A stretch of 64,000 nt of DNA from Bacteroidetes bacterium UBA4414. GTDB lineage: Bacteria; Bacteroidota; Bacteroidia; Chitinophagales; Chitinophagaceae. Below the pieces are notes generated by a model. That model was not told the origin of the DNA and did not search any database. It saw nothing but the letters and a program-made list of their open reading frames with translations. Shown here piece by piece: positions 15,590-23,673 of the stretch (within the stretch, counting starts at the first letter, position 1; every line of letters begins with the position of its first letter). The translations under genes and the position numbers were made by a program. The stretch lies in the NCBI GenBank assembly GCA_002389765.1, contig DGQM01000024.1:140411-204410 (forward strand). The letters are read 5' to 3'.

Positions 15590-16156
15590 TCACTTATTTT
15601 TAAGTTGATACTCACTTATTTTCTGTTTCAGTAATTCTCTTGCCTGGTTCATATACCAGAAAGATGTTCCTTCTTTTATGCCAAGGCTTTCTGCAATCTC
15701 TTTGTGCGTATAACCTTCAAACACACTCAGATTAAAGACGGTGCGATGGGTTTCGGGTATTTGTTGCAATACCATTATTATTTCCTTAAAACCAAGATTG
15801 TGTATAGCGTCATTACCAATATGAGCAGATGTAAGCGCAGGAGGGTTCTCGCTCATATCTGTAAATACCAGTACGCTGTGTTTTTTATTTGCTTTCAGGT
15901 TGTCGAGGCATGTATTGATAAGTACACGTTTCATCCAGCCCTCAAAAGAGCCCTTGCCATCATAAAGGTTTATTTTGGTAAATATTTTGTAGAACCCATC
16001 ATTCAGCCATTGTTCGGCATCATGCATACTATTGGCATAGCGCAGACATATCTTCATAAAATCGCTGTAGTATTTCTGGTACAAATACCCTTGCGCTTTT
16101 CTTTGCTGCTGCCTGCAACCTTCTATTATTTCTATGTCAGTATATGTAGCTGTCAC
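15590..16156 (-). CDS. ECF-type RNA polymerase sigma factor, GTG start
   Basis: A 188-residue sigma factor of the extracytoplasmic-function class. Region 2 spans about residues 22-90 (QKYYSDFMKICLRYANSMHDAEQWLNDGFYKIF) and region 4 about 130-185 (LQQIPETHRTVFNLSVFEGYTHKEIAESLGIKEGTSFWYMNQAREL). The start is GTG at 16156, with an in-frame stop (TAG) shortly upstream and no suitable ATG after it. It is followed at once by its likely anti-sigma partner, so the two form an envelope-stress-type regulatory pair. Confidence 0.9.
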   Translation of the reverse strand: MTATYTDIEIIEGCRQQQRKAQGYLYQKYYSDFMKICLRYANSMHDAEQWLNDGFYKIFTKINLYDGKGSFEGWMKRVLINTCLDNLKANKKHSVLVFTDMSENPPALTSAHIGNDAIHNLGFKEIIMVLQQIPETHRTVFNLSVFEGYTHKEIAESLGIKEGTSFWYMNQARELLKQKISEYQLKNK

Positions 16157-16250
16157 GCTTCTCTATTGCCAATAATAACCATGCTAACTTAAAATGCTGT
16201 AGCAGCATTGTAAAATCAATGCTGCCAACAGACTTACCCCGCAATTTTTT

Positions 16251-16793
16251 TTACGGTAGTACCACTATGTCTTTGCCTGCTGTTTTATCAATATGGCAGC
16301 AATCTGTTGCTATAGTGTAAACTTCGTCAACAACTTTTGTACTGCCAACATAACCTACAAAACGAACTTGTTTGGTAGTATTTTCATTGCCCCTTACCCA
16401 TGCGTCGTTAAATACCATATAGGCATCTCTCCACGAATCATATTCGTATAGGTGTGTAGGTAGCTTATTGCCCGCCATATCTTCTGTATGGAAAGAAGTA
16501 AGCGTTACAGTAGCGCCACTGCTGTTTTTCACTTCCAAAAATATCTGACGGAATTCCTGCGTGCAAAATACGCCTTCACAGTCTTCAGGAATTTGGTAAT
16601 TACCGCCTCTGTCAGAGGTGTCAACGGGTGGCTTTGTGGTGTCGGCATTGTTATTGCCATTACCGCCTGTGCCATTATTGCTACCAATCTTCTCTTGTCC
16701 GTTTCCGCTGCTACCAACCAGTGAATTCGTCTTTGTACAGCTGACTATTGCAATGGCAATCACAGCGCTGAACATCATCAGTTTTTTCATCAT
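16251..16793 (-). CDS. Lipoprotein of unknown function
   Basis: A 180-residue lipoprotein with signal MMKKLMMFSAVIAIAIVSC (lipobox IVSC). After the Cys comes a Gly/Asn-rich linker (GSSGNGQEKIGSNNGTGGNGNNNAD) of about 40 residues, then a compact domain (EGVFCTQEFRQIFLEVKNSSGATVTLTSFHTEDMAGNKL, with two further Cys in YTIATDCCHID) that may hold a disulfide. No family is recognised. It lies between the sigma-factor gene and dnaA and may be unrelated to either. The first Met pair makes 16793 or 16790 equally possible. Confidence 0.65.
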   Translation of the reverse strand: MMKKLMMFSAVIAIAIVSCTKTNSLVGSSGNGQEKIGSNNGTGGNGNNNADTTKPPVDTSDRGGNYQIPEDCEGVFCTQEFRQIFLEVKNSSGATVTLTSFHTEDMAGNKLPTHLYEYDSWRDAYMVFNDAWVRGNENTTKQVRFVGYVGSTKVVDEVYTIATDCCHIDKTAGKDIVVLP

Positions 16794-16894
16794 AAATCTG
16801 TTGTTTTAAGTTATTAATGATTTGGTTCTGATTAGTAAGACGCAAAGAAGGTCATTCACCCTTGGGGCGAAGTAGAAAAAAGTCCCATAATGAC

Positions 16895-16920
16895 AAAAGA
16901 CCGACAATTGTCGGTCTTTT
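16895..16920. terminator. Palindromic terminator downstream of dnaA
   Basis: A perfect 26-nt dyad, AAAAGACCGACAA with its complement, with a T-run on both strands. It lies 24 nt after the dnaA stop on the minus strand. Confidence 0.85.
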
Positions 16921-16943
16921 ATAAACTTGAAATTAGTTTTTTA

Positions 16944-18422
16944 TTAGATGCTTGCCAACTGCACTTTCTGTTGCAATTCCAGCATATGCTCTTTGTATTC
17001 GGTATCTGTGTCCATCAGGTTTTCAACCGTTTGGCAAGAGTGTATTACAGTTGTGTGGTCAAATCCGCCAAAGTGTTCACCGATGTTTTTGAGCGAGCTC
17101 TTCGTGAATTTCTTAGCCAGATACATCGTTATCTGACGAGCCTGTACTACTTCTCGCTTACGGGTTTTAGCCAGCAGCCTGTCGTACGGCAGGTGGAAGT
17201 AATCGCAAACCATTTTCTGTATGTTCTCTATCGTCAGTTCACGTGCAGAAGTCTTCACGAAGTTCTTCATTACACGTTTTGCCAGATCGATGTCGATTTC
17301 TTTCTTGTTCAATGTAGCCTGTGCAAACAAAGCTATCAGCGCACCTTCCAGTTCGCGTACATTGCTCTGTACATTGTATGCTACATATTTTACTACCTCT
17401 TCAGGTATTTCAAGACCTTCCTGCCTCATCTTCACCTGCAGTATCAGCTGGCGTGTTTCAAAGTCAGGCGCTTGTATATCAGCATTCAATCCCCAACGGA
17501 AACGGCTCAGCAAACGCTCCTGCATACCTTCCAGATCTTTCGGAGGGGTATCACTTGTTAGGATAATTTGTTTCCCGCTCTGATGCAGGTGGTTGAATAT
17601 GGCAAAGAATACATCCTGTGTTTTAGCAGCAGGAACAAAAAGATGAATATCGTCCACTATCAATACATCTATCAGTTGATAGAAGTGGATGAAATCATTT
17701 ACTTCATTATTCTTAGAGTGCTCAATGAACTGGTTGATGAATTTCTCTGCACTTACATACAGTACAGATTTGTTAGGGTGCATCCTGCGTACCTCGTTGC
17801 CTATGGCTTGTACAAGGTGTGTTTTGCCCCAACCAACACCACCAAATACTACCAGCGGGTTGAAAGCTGTAGCGCCGGGCTTTTGTGCTACGTGCATACC
17901 TGCAGAGCGGGCTACACGGTTACAATCACCTTCTACATAGTTTTCAAACGTATAGTTGGCATTCAGTTGCGGGTCTATCTGCATGCGCTTCAGGCCCGGT
18001 ATTGCGTATGGTGTTTTTATATTGTGCGGATCATCCCACTTCAGTGGCATGTCCACATAGTTATTTTCTTTTGATGGCTTGTTGTAAGTACTGCCCGGCA
18101 TGTTGATAGATGCAGGGTTGCGCTGAGAGCTTGCACTTTCCATCAGAATACGATATTCCAACCTGCCTTCTTTACCAAGCACACGCTTGATGGTTTTGCC
18201 CAACAATTCTACAAAGTGTTCTTCCAGCCATTCGTAGAAGAATTGACTCGGAACCTGCAGGGTAAGAACGTTGTTTTCTAAAGCAACAGCCTTTATAGGT
18301 TCGAACCAGGTTTGGTACGTACGCCAGTTGACATTATCCTTTATAATGCCAAGGCACTTGTCCCAAGCTGCTTCAGCTTCGTTAAGTATCTTATTAGAAG
18401 TATCGTAAAGGTTGTTATCCAT
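16944..18422 (-). CDS. dnaA: Chromosomal replication initiator DnaA
   Basis: A 492-residue protein with all four DnaA domains: N-terminal domain I (about 1-90, WDKCLGIIKDNVNWRTYQTWFEPI), a variable linker, the AAA+ domain with Walker A GGVGWGKTH (194-202) and Walker B LIVDDIH (254-260), and the DNA-binding domain IV (about 390-492, ending in the signature GGFDHTTVIHSC). It binds DnaA boxes and opens the origin. Two signature positions are unusual: Trp in place of the usual Leu in Walker A, and Phe454 in place of Arg/Lys in the GGxDHTTV motif. The 240 bp upstream (18423-18662) contain no clear cluster of DnaA boxes. Confidence 0.95.
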   Translation of the reverse strand: MDNNLYDTSNKILNEAEAAWDKCLGIIKDNVNWRTYQTWFEPIKAVALENNVLTLQVPSQFFYEWLEEHFVELLGKTIKRVLGKEGRLEYRILMESASSQRNPASINMPGSTYNKPSKENNYVDMPLKWDDPHNIKTPYAIPGLKRMQIDPQLNANYTFENYVEGDCNRVARSAGMHVAQKPGATAFNPLVVFGGVGWGKTHLVQAIGNEVRRMHPNKSVLYVSAEKFINQFIEHSKNNEVNDFIHFYQLIDVLIVDDIHLFVPAAKTQDVFFAIFNHLHQSGKQIILTSDTPPKDLEGMQERLLSRFRWGLNADIQAPDFETRQLILQVKMRQEGLEIPEEVVKYVAYNVQSNVRELEGALIALFAQATLNKKEIDIDLAKRVMKNFVKTSARELTIENIQKMVCDYFHLPYDRLLAKTRKREVVQARQITMYLAKKFTKSSLKNIGEHFGGFDHTTVIHSCQTVENLMDTDTEYKEHMLELQQKVQLASI

Positions 18423-18662
18423 AATTGGCTACTCGTTCAACAAGTTAATCCATTTTTTTAATTCCTGGTAATCAAAGCGCTACGAATTTCAATCCCGATA
18501 AAATATTTCTTTTTTACGGGTGTTTCGCAACACACAATATCGATTGAGTTTAAAGTTTCAGACGCCTCAAAATCTGCCCTTCTTTTCTGTTTGGTTTTGT
18601 CCCTGCTTCATTTCTTTAGCGGGAGGACGAAGTTGCTAACAATTTGTTGAAAAAAAAAATGA

Positions 18663-19595
18663 TTAGCCACTTGTTTCTTTGTTAATGTTTACAGAATGGG
18701 ACCTGTGTAATTCGGGATTTTTTCCGCTACGAAAAACATAGTCGAGCCTGCCCAGCCGTACACCTCCCCAACCTACCTGATTGATGAGTGTTTCTCCACC
18801 ACCCGCATTGCGCTGTATTACAGGACTGTCAAGGAATGTATGCGTATGCCCGCCAATTATCACATCGATATATTTCGTTTCTTTTGCTATAGTTTTATCA
18901 CTTATCTTATTCGTTTCATATTCATATCCCAGATGCGAAAGGCAAATGACCATATCGCATTTTTCATCTCTTTTTAATTTCTCAGAAATCGCCTTAGCTA
19001 CCGGTATCGGGTTATTATATTTCGTATTGCCGAATGCAGCACCCGAAACCAGTCCTTCCAGTTCTATCCCCAACCCGAAAATGCCGATTTTCAATCCCCC
19101 TTTTTTGATGATGGTGTAGGACGCTGTTTTATGCTCAAGAGGTGTGTTGGTAAAATCGTAGTTGGCTACCAGTACAGGAAACTTTGCAAAGGGTAGCAGG
19201 CGTGCAAAACCATCGATACCCGCATCAAAGTCATGATTGCCCATAGTGCAGGCATCATAGCCCATCATACTCATGGCTTTTATCTCAGGCTCACCCTTAT
19301 ACATATTAAAATAAGGAGTGCCTTGCAACATATCGCCCGCATCCAGTAGTAGTACATTGTCGCATTCGCCCCGTATTTGCGATATCAGCGCAGCCCGTGC
19401 AGCTACGCCACCCAAGCCGGCCAGTTTGCCACCGTCATTAGGGAATGGGTCAAGTCTGCTGTGTACATCATTAGTATGCAGTATGGTCAGTTTCTTTTCC
19501 TTGCCTCCTGCAAAGCTTTCTAACGGGAAAGAGCCTGCGGCCAGCAATCCCGCACCTATCGATGTCTTTTTCAGAAAGCTTCTTCTATTCAGCAT
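18663..19595 (-). CDS. Metallophosphatase half of a split 5'-nucleotidase (UshA-like), exported
   Basis: A 310-residue calcineurin-like phosphoesterase with a twin-Arg-type start (MLNRRSFLKKTSIGAGLLAAGS), suggesting Tat export. Metal-binding motifs are HTNDVHSR, DAGDMLQGTPYF, GNHDFD, SHLG and GGHTHTF. It should hydrolyse nucleotides or other phosphate esters in the periplasm. The usual C-terminal substrate-binding domain is absent; it is encoded by the gene just upstream, which overlaps this one by 11 nt. The two products together equal one classical UshA-type enzyme. Confidence 0.9.
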   Translation of the reverse strand: MLNRRSFLKKTSIGAGLLAAGSFPLESFAGGKEKKLTILHTNDVHSRLDPFPNDGGKLAGLGGVAARAALISQIRGECDNVLLLDAGDMLQGTPYFNMYKGEPEIKAMSMMGYDACTMGNHDFDAGIDGFARLLPFAKFPVLVANYDFTNTPLEHKTASYTIIKKGGLKIGIFGLGIELEGLVSGAAFGNTKYNNPIPVAKAISEKLKRDEKCDMVICLSHLGYEYETNKISDKTIAKETKYIDVIIGGHTHTFLDSPVIQRNAGGGETLINQVGWGGVRLGRLDYVFRSGKNPELHRSHSVNINKETSG

Positions 19596-20325
19596 AGCGT
19601 ATTCTTTTTTCTATATACGGATGCAGTGGTTTGTTGTCTTTACGCAGCGCCTTCACATAGTCAATTAATATCTCTCGTATAAATAGATTGACAGGTGTAG
19701 CTTTCAGCGGAGTCAGAAAACTGCACTTGTCTCCGCCCGTTGCCAGATAATCGTTTGTGGCTATCAGGTATGTTTTGTTTTCATCAATCAATTGTTGATT
19801 GACGTGTATATCTTCAGCCGCACCATCTTGCAACAGATAACTGATACCGCTCATAGGCCATCCTTTCATAGCTGCCATGTGGTTGCACCATTGTACCAAT
19901 GTTTTTCCGGGTACTTCAATAATAGTGAGTGCGTTATCAAATGGCATCAGCTCATACATACGCCCAACTGTTATATTGCCTGCGTTGATGTATGGTATGC
20001 GCATGCCACCATAGTTGCATATTGCTGCCACAACATTGTTGTTTCGTTTTTTTGCAGCTTGCAGCATGGCATCTGCAACAAAGTTGCCAAGTGTGCATTC
20101 AGGTTGTGCTTTGGTAAGGTTTGTATCTGTATAGCCTATTACTATCTGCATAGTGCTATCCATGCGCAGTTTGTACGTGGCTAAAAATCGAGTGTAGCTG
20201 CTATCAGCTTTTCCATCTTTGCCAACAGTATAATGCCTGCTGCTGTGTTGCGAGATATAATACGGTTTATGGCAGCCAATTACGGCCAGCAGCAAAACAG
20301 ATATGTATAAAAGCCTTAATCGCAT
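19585..20325 (-). CDS. 5'-nucleotidase C-terminal domain as a separate lipoprotein
   Basis: A 246-residue protein with a lipoprotein signal (MRLRLLYISVLLLAVIGCHK). The rest is the 5'-nucleotidase C-terminal domain: TLGNFVADAML, ICNYGGMRIPYINAGNITVGRMYELMPFDNALTIIEVPGKTLVQWCNHM and TYLIATNDYLATGGD. In full-length enzymes this domain holds the base-stacking aromatic pair and moves to bring the substrate to the metal site. Being a lipoprotein, it may be tethered to the envelope while its partner is soluble. It comes before the phosphatase gene, the reverse of the domain order in UshA. Confidence 0.9.
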   Translation of the reverse strand: MRLRLLYISVLLLAVIGCHKPYYISQHSSRHYTVGKDGKADSSYTRFLATYKLRMDSTMQIVIGYTDTNLTKAQPECTLGNFVADAMLQAAKKRNNNVVAAICNYGGMRIPYINAGNITVGRMYELMPFDNALTIIEVPGKTLVQWCNHMAAMKGWPMSGISYLLQDGAAEDIHVNQQLIDENKTYLIATNDYLATGGDKCSFLTPLKATPVNLFIREILIDYVKALRKDNKPLHPYIEKRIRYAE

Positions 20326-20393
20326 CTGCGCGCAAAACTATGTAGTATGAAGATACTGTAGTATTAAGCTTATTTTATCCTTCGCAGAATGAT

Positions 20394-20401
20394 TATTTTT
20401 G
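20394..20401 (+). promoter_or_regulatory. -7 promoter box TATTTTTG, 4 nt before nhaA
   Basis: Exact TAnnTTTG immediately upstream of the nhaA ATG. Transcription would start at about the ATG, so the message would be leaderless, or the true start could be the internal ATG at 20448. Confidence 0.5.
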
Positions 20402-20405
20402 AAAC

Positions 20406-21572
20406 ATGGCACGTCGCATTTTCAGAGAAAGAATCATATCGCCTATCATGGAGTTTATCCGCGATAGCCGCTCGGTAGGTATCGTATTGATATGCGCTAC
20501 GTTTGTATCGCTGATTGTAAGCAATACAAACTGGTCTGCCTTTTATCTCCATTTCTGGGAGCGGGAGCTTACTATGCCACTGCCCGAATTGCACTTGCCG
20601 CATACCATACTGCATCTTATTAACGATGCGTTGATGGCTGTATTCTTTTTGCTGGTGGGTTTAGAAATAAAAAGGGAATTGCTGGTTGGTGAGTTGAATA
20701 GTATTAAAAAATCACTCTTGCCAATCATTGCAGCAATAGGTGGTATGGTAGTACCTGCAACTATCTATTCATTATGGTGTGGCGGTACGCCTTTCAGCAG
20801 CGGGTGGGGCATACCTATGGCTACAGATATAGCATTCTCGCTTGGTGTATTATCTCTTTTGGGTAAGCGTGCACCTGTATCACTACGTATTTTCCTCACA
20901 GCACTCGCAATCATAGACGACCTCGGCGGTATACTTACCATTGCCATCTTCTATGCAGGCGATTTACAATGGAGCTACCTCTTGTATGCAGGTATTGTGA
21001 TGATAGCCCTCATAGCTATGAACCTGCTGAAAGTAAAACGCTACTATCTGTATTTTATACTCGGATTGCTGTTGTGGTACTTTGTTTTCAATTCGGGTGT
21101 GCATGCAACCATTGCAGGTGTGCTATTGGCATTCACCATACCACTGCATAAAATAGAAGAACTGGAACATACCCTGCACGATCCTGTAAATTTCATCATC
21201 CTGCCATTGTTTGCACTAGCAAATACAGCTATAGTGTTACCTGCTGAGTTTGGTAGTATATATACATCAGTTGTGCATCACGGTATTACGATGGGCTTAG
21301 TGTTGGGCAAGCCATTGGGTATTTATCTGTTCAGTATGGCGGCTGTACGCATGAAAATTGCATCGTTGCCAACGGGTATGAAACGCCCGCAACTATTAGG
21401 TATGGGGCTGATAGCAGGCATAGGTTTTACCATGTCTATATTCATGGCGACACTTGCGTTCTCAGATGCCGAAACACAACTGGTAGCCAAAGTAGCCATC
21501 ATTGGTGCATCTGTTCTTGCTGGCATACTTGGTTTTGTATTCTTACGCTTACTGAATACGAAGCCCCTTTAG
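20406..21572 (+). CDS. nhaA: Na+/H+ antiporter NhaA
   Basis: A 388-residue inner-membrane antiporter that exports Na+ in exchange for protons. The family core is clear: GLEIKRELLVGEL, MATDIAFSLGVLSLLGKRAPVSLRIFLTALAIIDDLGGIL (the paired aspartates of ion binding lie in AIIDDLGG), and GVHATIAGVLLAFTIPL. About 11-12 membrane segments are visible. The N-terminus of the longer reading (ISPIMEFIRDSRSVGIVLICATFVSL) fits the Bacteroidota family, which argues for 20406 over 20448 as start. Its 3' end overlaps the convergent DUF1569-like gene by 4 nt. Confidence 0.95.
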   Translation: MARRIFRERIISPIMEFIRDSRSVGIVLICATFVSLIVSNTNWSAFYLHFWERELTMPLPELHLPHTILHLINDALMAVFFLLVGLEIKRELLVGELNSIKKSLLPIIAAIGGMVVPATIYSLWCGGTPFSSGWGIPMATDIAFSLGVLSLLGKRAPVSLRIFLTALAIIDDLGGILTIAIFYAGDLQWSYLLYAGIVMIALIAMNLLKVKRYYLYFILGLLLWYFVFNSGVHATIAGVLLAFTIPLHKIEELEHTLHDPVNFIILPLFALANTAIVLPAEFGSIYTSVVHHGITMGLVLGKPLGIYLFSMAAVRMKIASLPTGMKRPQLLGMGLIAGIGFTMSIFMATLAFSDAETQLVAKVAIIGASVLAGILGFVFLRLLNTKPL

Positions 21573-22051
21573 AGGTTTGGGGTATTGTCAATGCCAAATT
21601 GCCTCAGATGGTGCCAGCTATGTTTATACAATAGTTGCACCCACATTTCATAATTCAAGTCGCCGAAGAAAGGATTGGTAATTACGGTATCAGGTTTTGT
21701 TTCAAACACAGCCAGAAAATCATTTATTTCTCCCTGCAGTTCATTCAAAGCATCCTGCACTGTTGCATTTTTTTCAGGTATGGTATCGTTGCCTATTATG
21801 GGGTTAGGCGTATTTTCTTTAAATGGTTTATCACTCATCATGAAAGCCTGCATCTTGGGTACGTTTTCTTCAGGTGTCAGCAGTGTATATTTATCCTTGC
21901 CACTTGCCTGCCTGAATGAAAAGCTCATGTGCTCTATCATTTGCTGCACATTCATCTTGCCCCATAATCCTTTTGTATCGGGGTTGATGCCTGATAATTT
22001 TTTCACAAATTCATTTTGCAGAAATGCAGCTTTACTTTGTATGTTTTCCAT
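21569..22051 (-). CDS. DUF1569/DinB-like protein
   Basis: A 160-residue helical protein. Histidines lie in QQMIEHMSFSFRQASGK and in LLYKHSWHHLRQFGID, the positions where the DinB/DUF1569 four-helix bundle binds a metal. The central part is Asn/Asp rich (PNPIIGNDTIPEKNATVQDALNELQG). Such proteins are related to thiol-dependent transferases but this one has no assigned substrate. It overlaps the nhaA stop on the opposite strand, and no close operon partner is evident; the MoxR gene is on the same strand 48 nt further upstream. Confidence 0.7.
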   Translation of the reverse strand: MENIQSKAAFLQNEFVKKLSGINPDTKGLWGKMNVQQMIEHMSFSFRQASGKDKYTLLTPEENVPKMQAFMMSDKPFKENTPNPIIGNDTIPEKNATVQDALNELQGEINDFLAVFETKPDTVITNPFFGDLNYEMWVQLLYKHSWHHLRQFGIDNTPNL

Positions 22052-22099
22052 GAGAATATTTTTAACCCGGTTAATCCTTCAATCAATTTAATCCCGGTT

Positions 22100-23062
22100 C
22101 TACAATAATCCTTTAATCAGTTTTTCCTGTGTCATACCTTCTGCCTCTGCCTTATAGTTGCGTACCACACGGTGGCGCAGTACAGCTAATGCCATCGCCT
22201 GTACATCTTCAATGTCAGGCGAGTATTTGCCTTGCAGTAATGCATGGCATTTAGCACCAAGTATCAGGTATTGCGATGCACGCGGCCCTGCACCATAAGA
22301 GATATATTGCTTCGCTATATCAGGCGCAGTGCTGTTGCTTGGTCGTGTTTTTTGCACAAGGCTCACGGCATACTCCAGTACATTGTCCGGCACAGGTACA
22401 CGGCGTATCAGTTCCTGAAAATACAGGATATCTTCACCTGTCAATACTTTAGGCAATTCAGCCGTAGCAGCACCTGTTGTATTGCGTACTATCATCACCT
22501 CTTCTGCAAAGCTTGGATAGTCCAGCCATATCTGGAACATAAAACGATCCAGCTGCGCTTCCGGCAGCGGATAAGTACCTTCCTGCTCTATCGGGTTTTG
22601 TGTTGCCAGCACAAAGAAAGGCGCGGGCAATTTATATACAGTACCACCAGCTGTTACATTGCGTTCCTGCATGGCTTCCAGCAGTGCCGATTGTGTCTTG
22701 GGTGGTGTACGGTTTATCTCATCCGCCAATATAATGTTGGCAAACACAGGTCCTTTCACAAAACGAAACTGTCTGCTCTCGTCCAGTATCTCCGCACCTA
22801 CTATATCGCTCGGCATCAGGTCTGGTGTAAACTGTATGCGTTTGAAGGAAAGATCCATTACATCCGCCACCGTTTTTACCAATAGGGTTTTTGCAAGTCC
22901 GGGCACACCTACCAGCAGGCTGTGCCCGTTGCACAAGATAGATATGATGAGCTTATCAACCACTTCATCCTGGCCTACAATCACTTTGCTGATTGCTTGT
23001 TTAATAACCGAAAACTTTTCCTTCAGGGCCTTGGCCGCGTCTATATCCGATGCGTAATTCAT
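22100..23062 (-). CDS. MoxR family AAA+ ATPase
   Basis: A 320-residue AAA+ ATPase. Walker A is GVPGLAKT, Walker B IILADEINRTPPKTQSALLEAMQE, then sensor 1 in FFVLATQNPIEQEGTYPLPEAQLDRFM and the arginine-finger region near the end (GAGPRASQYLILGAKCHALLQGKYSP). MoxR ATPases act as chaperones that mature or insert cofactors into partner proteins, usually together with DUF58 and von Willebrand-domain proteins. No such partners are next to this gene here; the neighbour on the same strand is the DUF1569-like gene. It is divergent from the MazG-like gene. Confidence 0.93.
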   Translation of the reverse strand: MNYASDIDAAKALKEKFSVIKQAISKVIVGQDEVVDKLIISILCNGHSLLVGVPGLAKTLLVKTVADVMDLSFKRIQFTPDLMPSDIVGAEILDESRQFRFVKGPVFANIILADEINRTPPKTQSALLEAMQERNVTAGGTVYKLPAPFFVLATQNPIEQEGTYPLPEAQLDRFMFQIWLDYPSFAEEVMIVRNTTGAATAELPKVLTGEDILYFQELIRRVPVPDNVLEYAVSLVQKTRPSNSTAPDIAKQYISYGAGPRASQYLILGAKCHALLQGKYSPDIEDVQAMALAVLRHRVVRNYKAEAEGMTQEKLIKGLL

Positions 23063-23199
23063 TGCGCTATTATCCGTAGTTTATAGATTGCGTTTTCTGC
23101 AACGCAACCGCTATCCATTAAAAATAGACAGGTAATTTCTATTATTTTGTGAAAATTGACAAATAACCACAAAAATCACCGTTTCATAATCAATTATAT

Positions 23200-23526
23200 A
23201 TGACTATAGAGCAGGCGCAACAACAAGTAGACGAATGGATAAAAACAGTAGGTGTCCGTTACTTCAATGAGCTTACCAATCTGGGTATCCTGATGGAAGA
23301 AACTGGAGAGCTTGCCCGCCTGATGGTACGTAAGTATGGCGAACAATCTTTTAAAGAGAGTGATAAAGGAAAAGAACTGGCAGATGAAATGGCGGATGTG
23401 TTGTGGGTGCTGATATGCCTTGCCAACCAGACCGGAGTGAACCTTACAGAAGCCTTGCAAAAGAATTTTGAAAAGAAAAATATACGAGACGCTACCCGCC
23501 ACATAGACAACGAAAAGCTTTCATAG
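23200..23526 (+). CDS. MazG-like nucleotide pyrophosphohydrolase
   Basis: A 108-residue all-alpha NTP pyrophosphatase. The metal-binding acidic motifs are LMEETGELARLM (EExxE) and ELADEMADVLWVLICLANQTGV (ExxD). Proteins of this size hydrolyse nucleoside triphosphates, often modified ones, to monophosphate and pyrophosphate, either for nucleotide-pool cleaning or in an unknown pathway. Length is typical for single-domain members. It stands alone between the MoxR gene and a T9SS cargo gene. Confidence 0.9.
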   Translation: MTIEQAQQQVDEWIKTVGVRYFNELTNLGILMEETGELARLMVRKYGEQSFKESDKGKELADEMADVLWVLICLANQTGVNLTEALQKNFEKKNIRDATRHIDNEKLS

Positions 23527-23530
23527 CTGT

Positions 23531-23584
23531 TGATTGTCACCTTTTAGCAATATGATTGTCACGCTTTTAACGAGGGGTTAAAAG
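23531..23584. repeat. Direct repeat and dyad downstream of the MazG-like gene
   Basis: TGATTGTCAC occurs at 23531-23540 and again at 23553-23562, 22 bp apart, each followed by a TTTTA run. The second copy is followed by CTTTTAAC and its complement GTTAAAAG around a 5-nt loop (23564-23584). It lies 40-90 bp upstream of the promoter of the following T9SS cargo gene and may be a regulatory site or a terminator; neither is proven. Confidence 0.4.
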
Positions 23585-23620
23585 AATGGTGAAAATAGAA
23601 AAATCAGTGTCTGTGCGCTG

Positions 23621-23650
23621 TTTGTGATGTCAATATTTTACCTATCTTTA
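23621..23650 (+). promoter_or_regulatory. Promoter: TTTG, 18-bp spacer, TATCTTTA
   Basis: TTTG at 23621-23624 and a 7-of-8 match to TAnnTTTG at 23643-23650, 23 nt before the ATG of the secreted protein gene. Confidence 0.6.
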
Positions 23651-23673
23651 GCGCTCACATTAAAACCTAAAAA

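Noticed and set aside
18423..18662. Replication origin upstream of dnaA
   Set aside because: Only one near DnaA-box match (TTATCCATA) overlapping the dnaA start; no box cluster and no clear AT-rich unwinding region with 13-mers.
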